A stretch of 64,000 nucleotides of DNA from Clostridium sp. C8-1-8 (GCF_009928445.1 NZ_JAABNO010000010.1:62001-126000), one strand, 5' to 3'; shown: positions 19,242 to 28,346, counted from the stretch's first letter. Notes: generated from the sequence alone by a model not told the origin. A program made the numbers and translations.

Positions 19242-20030
19242 ATGAATAAGAAAGATTTTATGAGGGCTATGGAAAGGGCTTTAAATAAAGTGCCAGAAGC
19301 AGATCGTAGAGATATACTATATGACTATGAAGAGCATTTTAGTATAGGAAAAGAAAATGGTAAGACAGAAGAAGAAATTTGTTTAGAGCTTGGCAATCCA
19401 AATGAAATTGCAGAAAGTTATAATATAAGGTCAAAACAAATAATAAGTAAAACTAATAAATTAATTGATCCAAATGAAAATTCATTAAGTGAATATAGAG
19501 AAAAGAAACTAAGTTCAGGCAATTCTACTAGTAAATACGATAACGGCACAAGGGTTTTAATCGGAGGATTTTCCTTAGCAGCAGGATTACTATTAATTTT
19601 TATGTTAGCTAATTCGCTGGTTTCAGTGAACCGTATTTCTAATAGATATAATAATAAAGTTAATGTCGGTAGAATGCAAATTGACAAATCTGGTATTCAC
19701 GGTGAAGGGATTGATATTGGCAAAGATGGTATTAGTAAGGCATCAGTAGGAAGTGATGATAATTCTACTAGTTCACAGCAGGTTAATGTGGATTCAAATA
19801 CAATAAGTACTCCAGAAGTAAATATAAATGAAAAGGAAATAGTTACTCCAGATGTGAAGATTGATGAAGATGGAATAAGTACTCCAGATATGAAGATTGA
19901 TAGTAATGGCATAAGTGCTCCAGGAATGAAAATTGATAAAGATGGTATAAGCATGCCAGGAGTAAAGATTGATAAGAATGGAATAAGTCTTCCTGGTATA
20001 AATATAGACAAAAATGGAGTACGAAAGTAA
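19242..20030 (+). CDS. DUF1700/HAAS membrane protein with C-terminal 12-residue repeats
   Basis: The 262-residue protein starts with a HAAS/DUF1700 helical domain (residues 1-65: MNKKDFMRAMERALNKVP, YDYEEHFSIGKENGKTEEEI, LGNPNEIAESY). One membrane segment lies at about residues 105-127 (VLIGGFSLAAGLLLIFMLAN). The rest should be outside the cell and turns into six exact 12-residue repeats at the end, of pattern P-x-[MV]-K-I-D-x-[DN]-G-I-S-x. Such regular repeats often form a beta-solenoid or stalk. The PadR gene directly upstream is probably its regulator. The HAAS part probably binds the PadR partner or acts as a sensor; this is inference. Confidence 0.75.
   Translation: MNKKDFMRAMERALNKVPEADRRDILYDYEEHFSIGKENGKTEEEICLELGNPNEIAESYNIRSKQIISKTNKLIDPNENSLSEYREKKLSSGNSTSKYDNGTRVLIGGFSLAAGLLLIFMLANSLVSVNRISNRYNNKVNVGRMQIDKSGIHGEGIDIGKDGISKASVGSDDNSTSSQQVNVDSNTISTPEVNINEKEIVTPDVKIDEDGISTPDMKIDSNGISAPGMKIDKDGISMPGVKIDKNGISLPGINIDKNGVRK
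19812..20027 (+). repeat. Six 36-bp in-frame tandem repeats
   Basis: Six units of 36 bases, each beginning with CCA or CCT for proline, encode the 12-residue repeats at the C-terminus of the DUF1700 protein. The last unit ends right at the stop codon. Unit number may vary between strains by slippage. Confidence 0.85.
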
Positions 20031-20094
20031 TATATAGCATTTATCAAAAGGTATTCTTGTTTAATGAGTAAGAAAAAGTTGTAAATGAAAATGA

Positions 20095-20128
20095 AAAAGG
20101 TGTGGCAAAAAAATTTGCTATGCCTTTT
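20095..20128. terminator. Bidirectional intrinsic terminator
   Basis: AAAAGGTGTGGCAA pairs with TTGCTATGCCTTTT over 14 positions, with G-U pairs. A-runs and T-runs on both sides serve the DUF1700 gene and the convergent Nudix gene, whose stop codon lies in the stem. Confidence 0.7.
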
Positions 20129-20516
20129 CCAGTATCAACTGCTCTACTGCAGGAATGTCAGCGGGAGCCCATCTTAGAGAAATAAGATTTTCTCTCTTAA
20201 GCCATATGAGTTTAGAATGTTCGCTTGCTTTAGGGGTTCCAGAAACCAGTTTGCATTTTACAGTAATAAGGTTAACAATAAAAGGATCGTATTCATGAGT
20301 ATTGTCATTGAAAATCTCTAAGAATTCAACACCACAATCTAATTCCTCCCGGATTTCTCTTTCAATAGCTTCTTTAAAGTTTTCACCGTTTTCTAGTTTA
20401 CCACCAGGAAACTCCCAAAGATTTGGCATATTCATATTAGGTGAGCGAAGAGCACAAAGTATCTCATGGTCTTCATTCTCTATGATGGCCCCAACAACCT
20501 TTATTAGCTTTTTCAT
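20118..20516 (-). CDS. Nudix hydrolase, MutT-like (8-oxo-dGTP diphosphatase type)
   Basis: The 132-residue protein is a single Nudix domain. The Nudix box reads GKLENGENFKEAIEREIREE followed by LDCGV, fitting GX5EX7REUXEEXGU. The start KKLIKVVGAIIENEDHEILCALRS and NLWEFPGG match the MutT/CTP pyrophosphohydrolase branch, which clears oxidised nucleotides. I place the start at the ATG at 20516, because GGAG on the minus strand gives proper spacing to it and would touch the in-frame ATG at 20525. It converges on the DUF1700 gene. Confidence 0.9.
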   Translation of the reverse strand: MKKLIKVVGAIIENEDHEILCALRSPNMNMPNLWEFPGGKLENGENFKEAIEREIREELDCGVEFLEIFNDNTHEYDPFIVNLITVKCKLVSGTPKASEHSKLIWLKRENLISLRWAPADIPAVEQLILEKA

Positions 20517-20639
20517 TACTATCATCTCCGTACTATAAAATAAGCTTAACTACAAAACAACATCGTCTAGCAAGTTTTACCTAATACAAGTTTATCATAT
20601 ATTTCTTAAATTAAGATAGAGAATGTTTTTCAGGTTATT

Positions 20640-20684
20640 AATCCTTTATAAGATATATTTAATAAAAATATATCTAAAAGGATT
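20640..20684. other. Long perfect hairpin in the gap upstream of the PcfJ-like gene
   Basis: AATCCTTT-ATA-AGATATATTT pairs with AAATATATCT-AA-AAGGATT across a five-base loop. It is the only clear structure in the 420 bases between the Nudix gene and the PcfJ-like gene. It lacks a T-run on either side. Confidence 0.5.
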
Positions 20685-20936
20685 GTATTGGGATAAGTTG
20701 GCTGCAAATTATAGCTTTAAATCAAGGCTTGTTCCAACATTTATTTTTTATTTTTAAGTTTTTCTATACTTTAATGTTACAATGTATAAACTTGTAAGAG
20801 TTTAATTACAAAGGGGAAGTTCCTATAATTATGGAAAATAAACCTTGATGCAATTATAATATAAAGATGAAACACCATAATGCTTAAAAGGAATTGTTGC
20901 CACTGCTTGATTTTTTATAATATTGGAGGACTTAAA

Positions 20937-22358
20937 ATGGAGATTGGAAATATTAGAGACAGTATTGGAGAAGGAAATATAATAACAGACTTATATTCAG
21001 AAAAAATTAAGTGTAGTTGTGGTAAAAAACTTGATTTTTCAGAACTCAGCTTTGATGGTCTTGGTAATTCTTTAAATTGTAGTTGTGGCCAGCGACTTTG
21101 GGTTTTCGATGAAGAGGGCTTTGAGGGTGAATTGTTAGTATATGAGGGGCTGGATTACATAACAGATGATGGTTTTATTATTGTAAAGCAAAAATTTTAT
21201 GCACCGATTGACTGGAAAAGGAAAAGGTTGGATAAAGTAAGACTCAGACAAGAGAATGAATATTTACTTGTTGATCTTGATAACAATGTTTATATTAGTA
21301 TCAACCAGCTTGGAGACTCAGTAGTAATAGGAGCGAATGAGTTTTTTAAAAATATCACCTTAAGAACCATGAAGGATATAGGCAACCAACTAGAGGAATA
21401 CTGTAGTGCTAATAATATTTATCCAAACTATGGTACTATGCTTAAAGAACTTAGCAATTTTTATAATTCTTCAAATTATGATCAAGTTTTAAAAGCTTTG
21501 ATTGACAGACCGTACTTAGAATTTTTTATTAAAGAAGGTCTTAGCTACCTTTATAAGGATAATTTTATAGTTAATATACATATGCTTGAAAGTAGTGTCA
21601 GAATTAATAAAAAGGCTCTTTCACTAAGTGAAATGATTGGTGTACCTAAAGTAGTTATAAATCAAATAAGAGAAGAGAAAATGGATGAGTATAAGATTCT
21701 TCTACTCCAGAGGTTTTTCATAGACAATAATCTTAATGATTTCAAAACATTGGTATCAGGTGAGAAAGGCATGTTTAGAGTTCAAGATTTAGATAAGCTG
21801 AAATACCTTTTATCAAATGGGTATACAAGCAGTAGACTAAATAAATATGCTGAAGAGATAATGAGAGAAGAAGATTTATCTAGGGAAAGCTTCCTGAATT
21901 TTTTAGTAGATAGTGTAAGAATGAGCAAGACAGGAAACTTAGAATTTAAACCTTATGGCAGAAGGTTAGTAGAAAGGCACAACGAACTACATGCAAGATA
22001 CAAGATAATCAAGAATGAGGTTATAGATCAACAACTAGGAAATATACAGAATAATAGCACCCTGCAGCAATATGGTGACAAATACATAGCTGTAATTCCA
22101 GGATCTGTGGAGGCGTTTACTGAGGAAGCTAATAATCAAAGACATTGCGTACTAAGTTATGCAGAAATTATGGCCTCTGGAGAAACGCTAATAGTATTCA
22201 TACGATATAAAGATGATGAAGGTAAAAGCTATATAACCTTAGAAGTGAAGAATAGAAAAATAATACAAGCTAAAAAATTTGCCAACGCAGGTATAGATCA
22301 AGAGGATCAAAAGTATCTTCAAGGGTTGGCTAGGGTTAATGGATGGATAATGAAATAA
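20937..22358 (+). CDS. PcfJ-like protein with N-terminal zinc ribbon
   Basis: The 473-residue protein resembles PcfJ-domain proteins, named from the conjugative plasmid pCF10 and common on clostridial chromosomes and mobile elements; their activity is unknown. The N-terminus has two CxC knuckles (KCSCGKKL and NCSCGQRL, about residues 22-60) that may bind zinc. The conserved PcfJ core is near the C-terminus: IAVIPGSVEAFTEEANNQRH followed by CV, then FIRYKDDEGKSYITLEVKN and a final helix LARVNGW. I use the ATG at 20937 behind GGAGG; the frame is open upstream to 20880 but without a ribosome site. A small zinc-ribbon gene follows. Confidence 0.7.
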   Translation: MEIGNIRDSIGEGNIITDLYSEKIKCSCGKKLDFSELSFDGLGNSLNCSCGQRLWVFDEEGFEGELLVYEGLDYITDDGFIIVKQKFYAPIDWKRKRLDKVRLRQENEYLLVDLDNNVYISINQLGDSVVIGANEFFKNITLRTMKDIGNQLEEYCSANNIYPNYGTMLKELSNFYNSSNYDQVLKALIDRPYLEFFIKEGLSYLYKDNFIVNIHMLESSVRINKKALSLSEMIGVPKVVINQIREEKMDEYKILLLQRFFIDNNLNDFKTLVSGEKGMFRVQDLDKLKYLLSNGYTSSRLNKYAEEIMREEDLSRESFLNFLVDSVRMSKTGNLEFKPYGRRLVERHNELHARYKIIKNEVIDQQLGNIQNNSTLQQYGDKYIAVIPGSVEAFTEEANNQRHCVLSYAEIMASGETLIVFIRYKDDEGKSYITLEVKNRKIIQAKKFANAGIDQEDQKYLQGLARVNGWIMK

Positions 22359-22446
22359 CATACACTGATTAATAAAGATATAGAAGAAGATAACCAACAT
22401 AGGGTGTTAAGTAAAGTAAATAATTGTTTTTTAGGAGGAGATTATA

Positions 22447-22902
22447 TTGGCAGACACCATATATAAAATAATACCAGAAAGTCATAGTTTTTTTCCGAGT
22501 AACATTAGAGATATTAATGGCGCAGTAAATATATTAAAAACATATGTTAAAGCTGATAATATATCCTGGCAGAGCTTTGAAAATACAACATTCATTGATT
22601 GTGGCAGTAATTTTGAGTTAGTTAAATGTCCACATTGTGGAGCTGACATTAGCATAGAGTATTGGCAAGAGATGATGAGCAGAAGCTATGAAGAAAGCCG
22701 CTTTGACGATTTGAATATTTATCTTCAGTGCTGTAACAAAGCATCCAAATTAAATGATTTACAATACATAGAGGACTGCGGTTTTGCTAAGTTTGTAATA
22801 GAAATATTGAATCCCGTTGAGCCTCCATGTAATCATGATGTTTATGAAGCAAGTAAATGCTTTGGTAAATTGAAATTAAAAATGATTATAGCGAGATACT
22901 AG
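22447..22902 (+). CDS. Unknown protein with CPHC zinc knuckle
   Basis: I do not recognise a family for this 151-residue protein. It has one CPHCGADI motif near residue 58 and several later cysteines (CC at 96-97, C110, C128, C137) that could complete a metal site. There is no signal peptide or membrane segment. The start is TTG with AGGAGGAG upstream. It lies 88 bases behind the PcfJ-like gene and ends at a strong terminator, so the two may form a unit. Confidence 0.65.
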   Translation: MADTIYKIIPESHSFFPSNIRDINGAVNILKTYVKADNISWQSFENTTFIDCGSNFELVKCPHCGADISIEYWQEMMSRSYEESRFDDLNIYLQCCNKASKLNDLQYIEDCGFAKFVIEILNPVEPPCNHDVYEASKCFGKLKLKMIIARY

Positions 22903-22904
22903 AA

Positions 22905-22937
22905 AGTCTGAGTGAATTCTACTCAGACTATTTTTTT
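22905..22937 (+). terminator. Intrinsic terminator
   Basis: AGTCTGAGT pairs perfectly with ACTCAGACT and is followed by seven Ts. It ends the PcfJ-like transcript. Confidence 0.9.
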
Positions 22938-23143
22938 GTGTAAAAATCTACTAAGGATACTAAAAACTGCTTTAACTATTAATGTTGCTTTTACTGATCC
23001 ATATATTTTTCTTTCAATTGATACATTTATGTAAGAACAAAAACAACTTGGCACTTAGCAATAGATAGCGTTTTAGCCCATAGGAATATAAAGGATTATT
23101 AGGGCAGTGTATTACATATTTCATTAAATTGGCTAAAAATATG

Positions 23144-23172
23144 TTGCTATTATATAAAACTTAATATATTAT
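23144..23172 (+). promoter_or_regulatory. Sigma-A promoter of the ABC importer operon
   Basis: TTGCTA (23144-23149) and TATTAT (23167-23172) are separated by 17 bases, and lie about 95 bases before the first gene of the importer operon. Confidence 0.55.
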
Positions 23173-23173
23173 A

Positions 23174-23192
23174 ATAAATGATAATCATAATC
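23174..23192 (+). promoter_or_regulatory. Fur-like metal-regulator box
   Basis: The site contains ATGATAATCAT followed by AATC, agreeing with about 15 of 19 bases of the Fur consensus, whose core is ATGATAATCAT. It stands directly after the -10 box, so a bound repressor would block transcription. Fur-family repressors respond to Fe, Zn, Mn or Ni; which one is unknown. Confidence 0.5.
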
Positions 23193-23267
23193 TGTTGATA
23201 ATTAATTTCAATAAGTTACAGCGCTGAACATATTAGAGGTATTAAAAGAGAGGGTGATAAAAATAAA

Positions 23268-24206
23268 TTGCTAAAGTACATAATAAAAAGGTTGCTCTAT
23301 GTAATACCTGTATTGTTGGGGATTACGTTTTTAACTTTTATGTTGACATATCTTTCACCGGGGGATCCAGCAGAACTGATGCTTAGTGCAACAGGCGTTA
23401 CGCCTTCTCCAGAACTTATACAAAAGGTAAGAGAAGGTATGGGATTAAATAAGCCCTTTATAGCTCAATATATTCACTGGCTTACTGGTATGATTAGCGG
23501 TGATTTTGGAAGTTCATATAAATATAATAAACCTGTATTAGACTTGATATTATTAACTTTACCAGCCACCTTTAAGCTTGCTGGTGTAACGATTTTAATG
23601 ACTATAATCATAGCATTACCATTAGGAATAGTATCAGCTCTATACAAAAACAAGCTGTTAGATAATATAATCAGGGGCATATCATTTTTAGGAATATCGC
23701 TGCCGGCCCCTTGGATTGGGTTAATACTTATGTACATTTTTGCACTTAAGCTTAAAGTGCTGCCTGTAATGGGAAATTCACAGTGGACAAGTATTATATT
23801 ACCTTCGGCCGCCATGACCACTTTATTAGCATCAAGGTATACAAGGCAGATAAGAACAGCCATATTAGAAGAGATATCACAAGAGTATGTAATTGGTGCC
23901 ATGGCTAGAGGTATTAAAGGTAGAGCAATAATTTTAAAACATGTTTTGAGAAGTTCGCTGTTTTCTATTATTACTTTACTGGGGGTATCCTTTGGGGTAT
24001 TACTGGGAGGAGCAGTTATTGTAGAAACTATCTTTTCTTGGCCTGGAGTAGGCAAGTTAGCTATAGAGGCTATATTTAATAGAGACTACCCACTAATACA
24101 AGGCTACGTTGTATGGATGACAGTTATTTATATGTTAATTAACATGCTAGTGGATATTTCTTATTATATTTTAGATCCACGTATTCGTTTAGAAAAGAGG
24201 TTTTGA
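23268..24206 (+). CDS. Dipeptide/nickel-type ABC transporter permease (DppB/NikB)
   Basis: The 312-residue protein is the first permease of a peptide/nickel-class importer. It starts LKYIIKRLLYVIPVLLGITF and has YLSPGDPAELM, six expected membrane segments, and the coupling EAA loop near residue 205 (EISQEYVIGAMARGIKGRA), ending with ILDPRIRLEKRF. These features match DppB, OppB and NikB alike. The start is TTG, with AGAGAGGGTG a little far upstream. It is followed after one base by the second permease. Confidence 0.9.
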   Translation: MLKYIIKRLLYVIPVLLGITFLTFMLTYLSPGDPAELMLSATGVTPSPELIQKVREGMGLNKPFIAQYIHWLTGMISGDFGSSYKYNKPVLDLILLTLPATFKLAGVTILMTIIIALPLGIVSALYKNKLLDNIIRGISFLGISLPAPWIGLILMYIFALKLKVLPVMGNSQWTSIILPSAAMTTLLASRYTRQIRTAILEEISQEYVIGAMARGIKGRAIILKHVLRSSLFSIITLLGVSFGVLLGGAVIVETIFSWPGVGKLAIEAIFNRDYPLIQGYVVWMTVIYMLINMLVDISYYILDPRIRLEKRF

Positions 24207-24207
24207 C

Positions 24208-25038
24208 TTGAAAGAAATTATGTTAATTTTTCAAAAGAATAAAGCCTTTGTGGTTTATTGTATATTAGCGCTGATACTTATGTTAGTCAGCGTACTTGCA
24301 CCATATATAGCCCCTTTTGATCCTCTTAAAATAGATATGAGTAATTCGCTTAAAGCTGGAAACTCTATATTTTTATTAGGTACTGACCAATTAGGTAGAG
24401 ATTTGTTTTCTAGAATTTTATATGGAGCACTTAATTCTTTTAAGATGACCTTTATTCTTGTAATAACGGTATTTATAGTTGGAACCATATTAGGAGCACT
24501 AGCAGGATATTTCGGGGGAATATCAGATGTTGTATTAATGAGATTTTGCGATGTTTTTCTTGCCTTTCCGGGAATTATTTTTGCTATAGCTGTTGCAGGA
24601 GTGCTGGGACCTAGTTCATTAAACACAATTATTGCATTAGCTGTAGTGAATTGGGCCAAGTATGCTAGGGTTAGTCGAGGACTGGCAATCTCTATGAGCA
24701 AGAAAGATTATATAAAAGCGGCAAGGATGGGAGGAGCAAAACAATATCAAATAATTTTAAGATATGTAATACCTAATATAATACCATCCCTTATTGTGAT
24801 GGCCACTATGGATATAGGAACTATGTTGCTTGAAATATCTTCTCTTTCATTTTTAGGACTTGGCGCTCAGCCGCCTACCCCTGAATGGGGATATATGATA
24901 AATGAAGGAAGAGCTTATATACAAACAGCACCATGGCTCATGATATACCCAGGCATTGCTATGCTTATAACCGTAACAATCTTTAACCTATTAGGGGAAG
25001 GAATTAGAGATATATTAGATCCACATAAAGATTATTAA
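24208..25038 (+). CDS. Dipeptide/nickel-type ABC transporter permease (DppC/NikC)
   Basis: The 276-residue protein is the second permease. It has the typical LLGTDQLGRDLFSRILYGA near residue 56, the coupling loop with AARMGGAKQYQIILRYVIPN near residue 170, and LSFLGLGAQPPTPEWG with GLMI-type end DILDPHKDY. The start is TTG behind AAGAGG, one base after the previous stop. It forms the membrane channel with the preceding gene product. Confidence 0.9.
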   Translation: MKEIMLIFQKNKAFVVYCILALILMLVSVLAPYIAPFDPLKIDMSNSLKAGNSIFLLGTDQLGRDLFSRILYGALNSFKMTFILVITVFIVGTILGALAGYFGGISDVVLMRFCDVFLAFPGIIFAIAVAGVLGPSSLNTIIALAVVNWAKYARVSRGLAISMSKKDYIKAARMGGAKQYQIILRYVIPNIIPSLIVMATMDIGTMLLEISSLSFLGLGAQPPTPEWGYMINEGRAYIQTAPWLMIYPGIAMLITVTIFNLLGEGIRDILDPHKDY

Positions 25039-25052
25039 GGAGAGATTCACAA

Positions 25053-26597
25053 ATGAAAAAGAAGTTATTAATTTTAGGCTTAATCACTATGTTATCCATC
25101 AGTTTTGTAGGTTGTACAAGTAAAAGTGCTTCAGACAAAGCTGTTACCAATGAAGCAAAGAATATTACAGTTGGGTTAAATCTTTTTCAAACTAACTTAG
25201 ATCCAGCACTTGAATGGAATGGCTGGTATGTTTCTATGTATGGTATAGGTGAAACCTTGGTTAAATTTAATAAGAATATGGAGATACAGCCTTTATTAGC
25301 TGATACCTGGAAGAAGGTAGACGATTTAACTTGGCAGTTTCATATTAGAGAAGGCGTTAAATTCCAAAACGGCAATACACTTACTGCAAGTGCTGTAAAG
25401 TCATCATTAGAAAGAGCGCTAAAAGCAAATCCAAGAGTACAGGAAATGTTAGTTGTAAACTCTATAACAGCAGATGGTCAAAATCTTACAATAACTACTA
25501 AGACACCACATACAACACTTTTAGGTAATTTAGCTGATCCTATCAATTCAATTGTTGATACCAGTGCTGCTGCGGATACATTTGCAAAAGCTCCAATAGG
25601 GACAGGGCCTTTCAAGCTTAAATCATATACTGATGGTTCACAAGTAGTTGTTGATAGATATAACGATTACTGGGGAGGAAAAGCTCTTATAAATGAGGCT
25701 ACTTTTAAATATATTAAAGACGATAATACTCGTTCAATGGCTCTTCAATCTGGAGAAATTGATGTAGCAAACAATGTTTCCATAAATAATTTATCATTAT
25801 TTGAAGATAAATCAAAATATAGTATAAGCACTACTAGCAGTCTTAGAATAGTGATGTCCTACTTTAACTTTAAAAATGAATTCCTAAAAGATCCAGCAGT
25901 TCGTAAGGCAATAGCTTTAGGTGTGGATAGAGAATCTTATAGTAAAGTACTACTTAAGGGAACTGCGGTACCTGCAGTAGGACCTTTTCCAGGCTCACTT
26001 CCATTTGGAAACAAGAACCTTACAGGGTATAACTATAACAAAGCAGAAGCAATTAAGCTATTAAATGATGCAGGCTATAAAGATACAAATGGAGATGGAA
26101 TAGTAGAGAAGAATGGAAAAAATCTATCTTTAAACCTTGCTGTTTTCCCTACACGTGCGGAGATTCCAGTAATTGGGGAAGCTATGCAAGCACAACTTAA
26201 AGACATAGGAATAGCTGTTAATGTAAAATCTTATGAATCTGTTAATCCAATATTGAAGAGTGGGGATTTTGATCTTTGTTTGTACAATGTAAATACAGCA
26301 ACTACTGGAGATCCGCAATCCTTCTTAGAGCTATACTTTAAAACTGGTGGAAGTACAAACTTTGGAAAATATAGCAATCCAGCTGTAGATTCAATGATGG
26401 ATATGTTCAAGAATGAATATGATACTAAAAAGAGAAATGAGTTAGCCACAAAAGTTCAACAAAGCTTATTAGATGATAATGCTGGTCTATTCCTAGTTAC
26501 GCCAATGAGTAACAGAGTAAGTAAAAACAACGTCAGTGGGATGGAAGTTTATCCAATAGATTTCTACATGTTAGATAATAAAGTAGATAAAAAATGA
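25053..26597 (+). CDS. Nickel/peptide-type substrate-binding lipoprotein (SBP family 5)
   Basis: The 514-residue precursor has a lipoprotein signal with lipobox SFVGC (C21) and then the family-5 fold: ETLVKFNKNMEIQPLLADTW, WQFHIREGVKFQNG, PIGTGPFKLKSY, and the late region DFDLCLYNVNTATTGDPQSF. The YGIGETLVK form is seen in Ni(II) and metallophore binders such as NikA and CntA, but peptide binding is not excluded. A Fur-like box upstream of the operon favours a metal or metal-chelate substrate. AAGGAGAG precedes the ATG. Confidence 0.85.
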   Translation: MKKKLLILGLITMLSISFVGCTSKSASDKAVTNEAKNITVGLNLFQTNLDPALEWNGWYVSMYGIGETLVKFNKNMEIQPLLADTWKKVDDLTWQFHIREGVKFQNGNTLTASAVKSSLERALKANPRVQEMLVVNSITADGQNLTITTKTPHTTLLGNLADPINSIVDTSAAADTFAKAPIGTGPFKLKSYTDGSQVVVDRYNDYWGGKALINEATFKYIKDDNTRSMALQSGEIDVANNVSINNLSLFEDKSKYSISTTSSLRIVMSYFNFKNEFLKDPAVRKAIALGVDRESYSKVLLKGTAVPAVGPFPGSLPFGNKNLTGYNYNKAEAIKLLNDAGYKDTNGDGIVEKNGKNLSLNLAVFPTRAEIPVIGEAMQAQLKDIGIAVNVKSYESVNPILKSGDFDLCLYNVNTATTGDPQSFLELYFKTGGSTNFGKYSNPAVDSMMDMFKNEYDTKKRNELATKVQQSLLDDNAGLFLVTPMSNRVSKNNVSGMEVYPIDFYMLDNKVDKK

Positions 26598-27415
26598 TAG
26601 AAGAAAGCTTCCTATCAATTGATAAGCTATCTGTAAAATATGGTAGACAGGAACCAGTGGTTAAAGAAGTAAGTATGTCTGTTGGACGCAAAGAAATAGT
26701 AGGTATAGTAGGGGAAAGTGGAAGTGGTAAGTCAACACTATTACGTGCTTTGTTAGGCATACTTCCTATTGGAAGCAGTATCAGTTCAGGAAGTATTGCT
26801 TTTAAAGATAAAAATCTCTTAAAGACCTCGAAGAAGGAATGGTCACAAATAAGAGGCAATCGAATTGCAATGATATTCCAAGATGCTGGCAGGTCCTTAA
26901 CACCCATTATAAAAATAGGAGATCAATATGTTGAAACTATAAGAAGTCATTATAATATACCTAAACCAGAGGCCTATGCTAAAGCTATAGAGATGCTTGA
27001 GAAAATGCAACTTCCCAATGCAGGACGTATTATGAATTCCTATCCCTTTGAGCTTAGTGGTGGCATGAAGCAAAGAGTAGCCATAGCTATGGCAATGACC
27101 ATGGAACCTGAACTTCTTCTAGCAGATGAACCAACTAGTGCCTTAGACGTAACGGTCCAAGCCCAAGTGGTAAGGCAAATGATGGAGCTTAGAAATAGTT
27201 TTGATACAACTATACTTATTGTTACTCATAATATGGGGGTAGCAGCCTATATGTGTGATAGGATTGGAGTAATGTTTAAGGGAGAATTAGTGGAGTATGG
27301 CACTAAAGATCAGGTTGTAAGTTTTCCTAAAAGTGAATATACAAGAAGTTTATTGTCTGCAGTACCAGAACTAGGAGGATTCAATATTGAGGGAAAAGAG
27401 AGAAGCTTTACTTAA
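26594..27415 (+). CDS. ABC transporter ATPase (DppD/NikD type)
   Basis: The 273-residue cytoplasmic ATPase has Walker A GESGSGKST near residue 41, Q-loop IFQDAGRSL, signature LSGGMKQRV, Walker B LLLADEPTSALD and the H-loop IVTHNMGV. It lacks the C-terminal oligopeptide extension of many DppD proteins. Its ATG overlaps the stop of the substrate-binding gene (ATGA), so translation is coupled. Confidence 0.92.
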   Translation: MIEESFLSIDKLSVKYGRQEPVVKEVSMSVGRKEIVGIVGESGSGKSTLLRALLGILPIGSSISSGSIAFKDKNLLKTSKKEWSQIRGNRIAMIFQDAGRSLTPIIKIGDQYVETIRSHYNIPKPEAYAKAIEMLEKMQLPNAGRIMNSYPFELSGGMKQRVAIAMAMTMEPELLLADEPTSALDVTVQAQVVRQMMELRNSFDTTILIVTHNMGVAAYMCDRIGVMFKGELVEYGTKDQVVSFPKSEYTRSLLSAVPELGGFNIEGKERSFT

Positions 27416-28346
27416 AATAAGAAATCTCACAAAGAAGTTTAATTTACAAGATGGTAATACATTAACAGCAGTTAATAATGTAAGTTTTGATTTATATCCT
27501 GGTGAGTGCTTAGGTATTGTTGGTGAAAGCGGCTGCGGTAAAAGTACGCTGGCCAGTATTATTACTCAACTAGAAGAGGTGACTTTAGGAAATATAATCT
27601 ATAAGGATAAAGACATCAGTAATTTGAAAGGTGAAGAGCTTAGGCAAAACCGAAAAAATATACAGATGATATTTCAGGAGGCTGCCGAATCCTTCAATCC
27701 TCGCATGAAGGTTAAAGATATTATAATGGAGCCAATATTAAACTTTAAACTGATGAGCAAAAAAGAGGCTCAAGGTGAGATGAAAAAACTACTTGCAAAA
27801 GTTGGCTTGACTGAGGAGCTTATGAGAAGATATCCTCATCAATTAAGCGGAGGACAAAAGCAGAGAGTTGCTATAGCAAGAGCTTTAGCTCTAGAGCCTG
27901 AAATCATCATATGTGATGAAGCTACCTCCGCTTTAGATGTTTCCATTCAACAGCAGATTATTAAACTTCTTAAAGGTCTACAGAAAGATAAGGGGTTATC
28001 TTATATATTCATAGGACATGATTTAGCTGTAGTTAAAAATATAAGTCATAGAGTTGTCGTAATGTATCTCGGGCGAATTGTAGAAATTATAGACAGCGAT
28101 AAACTTACTTCCGAGGCTGTTCATCCTTACACCAAAGCCCTATTAGCTTCAGTGTTCTCAGTTAAGGGGAAAAAACTCACTGATATTGAGATTTTAAAGG
28201 GAGAGCCACCAAGTCCTTCAAATATGTTAATTGGATGCGGTTTTACTAGTAGATGTACAATGTGTGAGGAGCAATGCTTCAATGGGGAGCCAGAGTTAAA
28301 AGAAATATCAGAAGGGCATTTTGTAGCTTGTCATTTCTATAGATAA
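27387..28346 (+). CDS. ABC transporter ATPase (DppF/NikE type)
   Basis: The 319-residue ATPase has Walker A GESGCGKST, Q-loop IFQEAAESFNP, signature LSGGQKQRV, Walker B IIICDEATSALD and H-loop FIGHDLAV. The C-terminal oligopeptide/dipeptide extension is present, with cysteines in GCGFTSRCTMCEEQC that may hold an Fe-S cluster, as found in such subunits. The start is TTG behind AGGAGG, inside the end of the previous gene (29-base overlap). It closes the five-gene importer operon. Confidence 0.9.
   Translation: MREKREALLKIRNLTKKFNLQDGNTLTAVNNVSFDLYPGECLGIVGESGCGKSTLASIITQLEEVTLGNIIYKDKDISNLKGEELRQNRKNIQMIFQEAAESFNPRMKVKDIIMEPILNFKLMSKKEAQGEMKKLLAKVGLTEELMRRYPHQLSGGQKQRVAIARALALEPEIIICDEATSALDVSIQQQIIKLLKGLQKDKGLSYIFIGHDLAVVKNISHRVVVMYLGRIVEIIDSDKLTSEAVHPYTKALLASVFSVKGKKLTDIEILKGEPPSPSNMLIGCGFTSRCTMCEEQCFNGEPELKEISEGHFVACHFYR

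Noticed and set aside
19812..20027. Possible CRISPR array because of regular 36-bp spacing
   Set aside because: The units are contiguous, vary in every copy, are in frame and code for a protein repeat; there are no spacers and no cas genes.
23474..24055. 193-codon minus-strand frame within the first permease gene
   Set aside because: It arises from the codon pattern of the permease on the other strand; no ribosome site and no recognisable domain.
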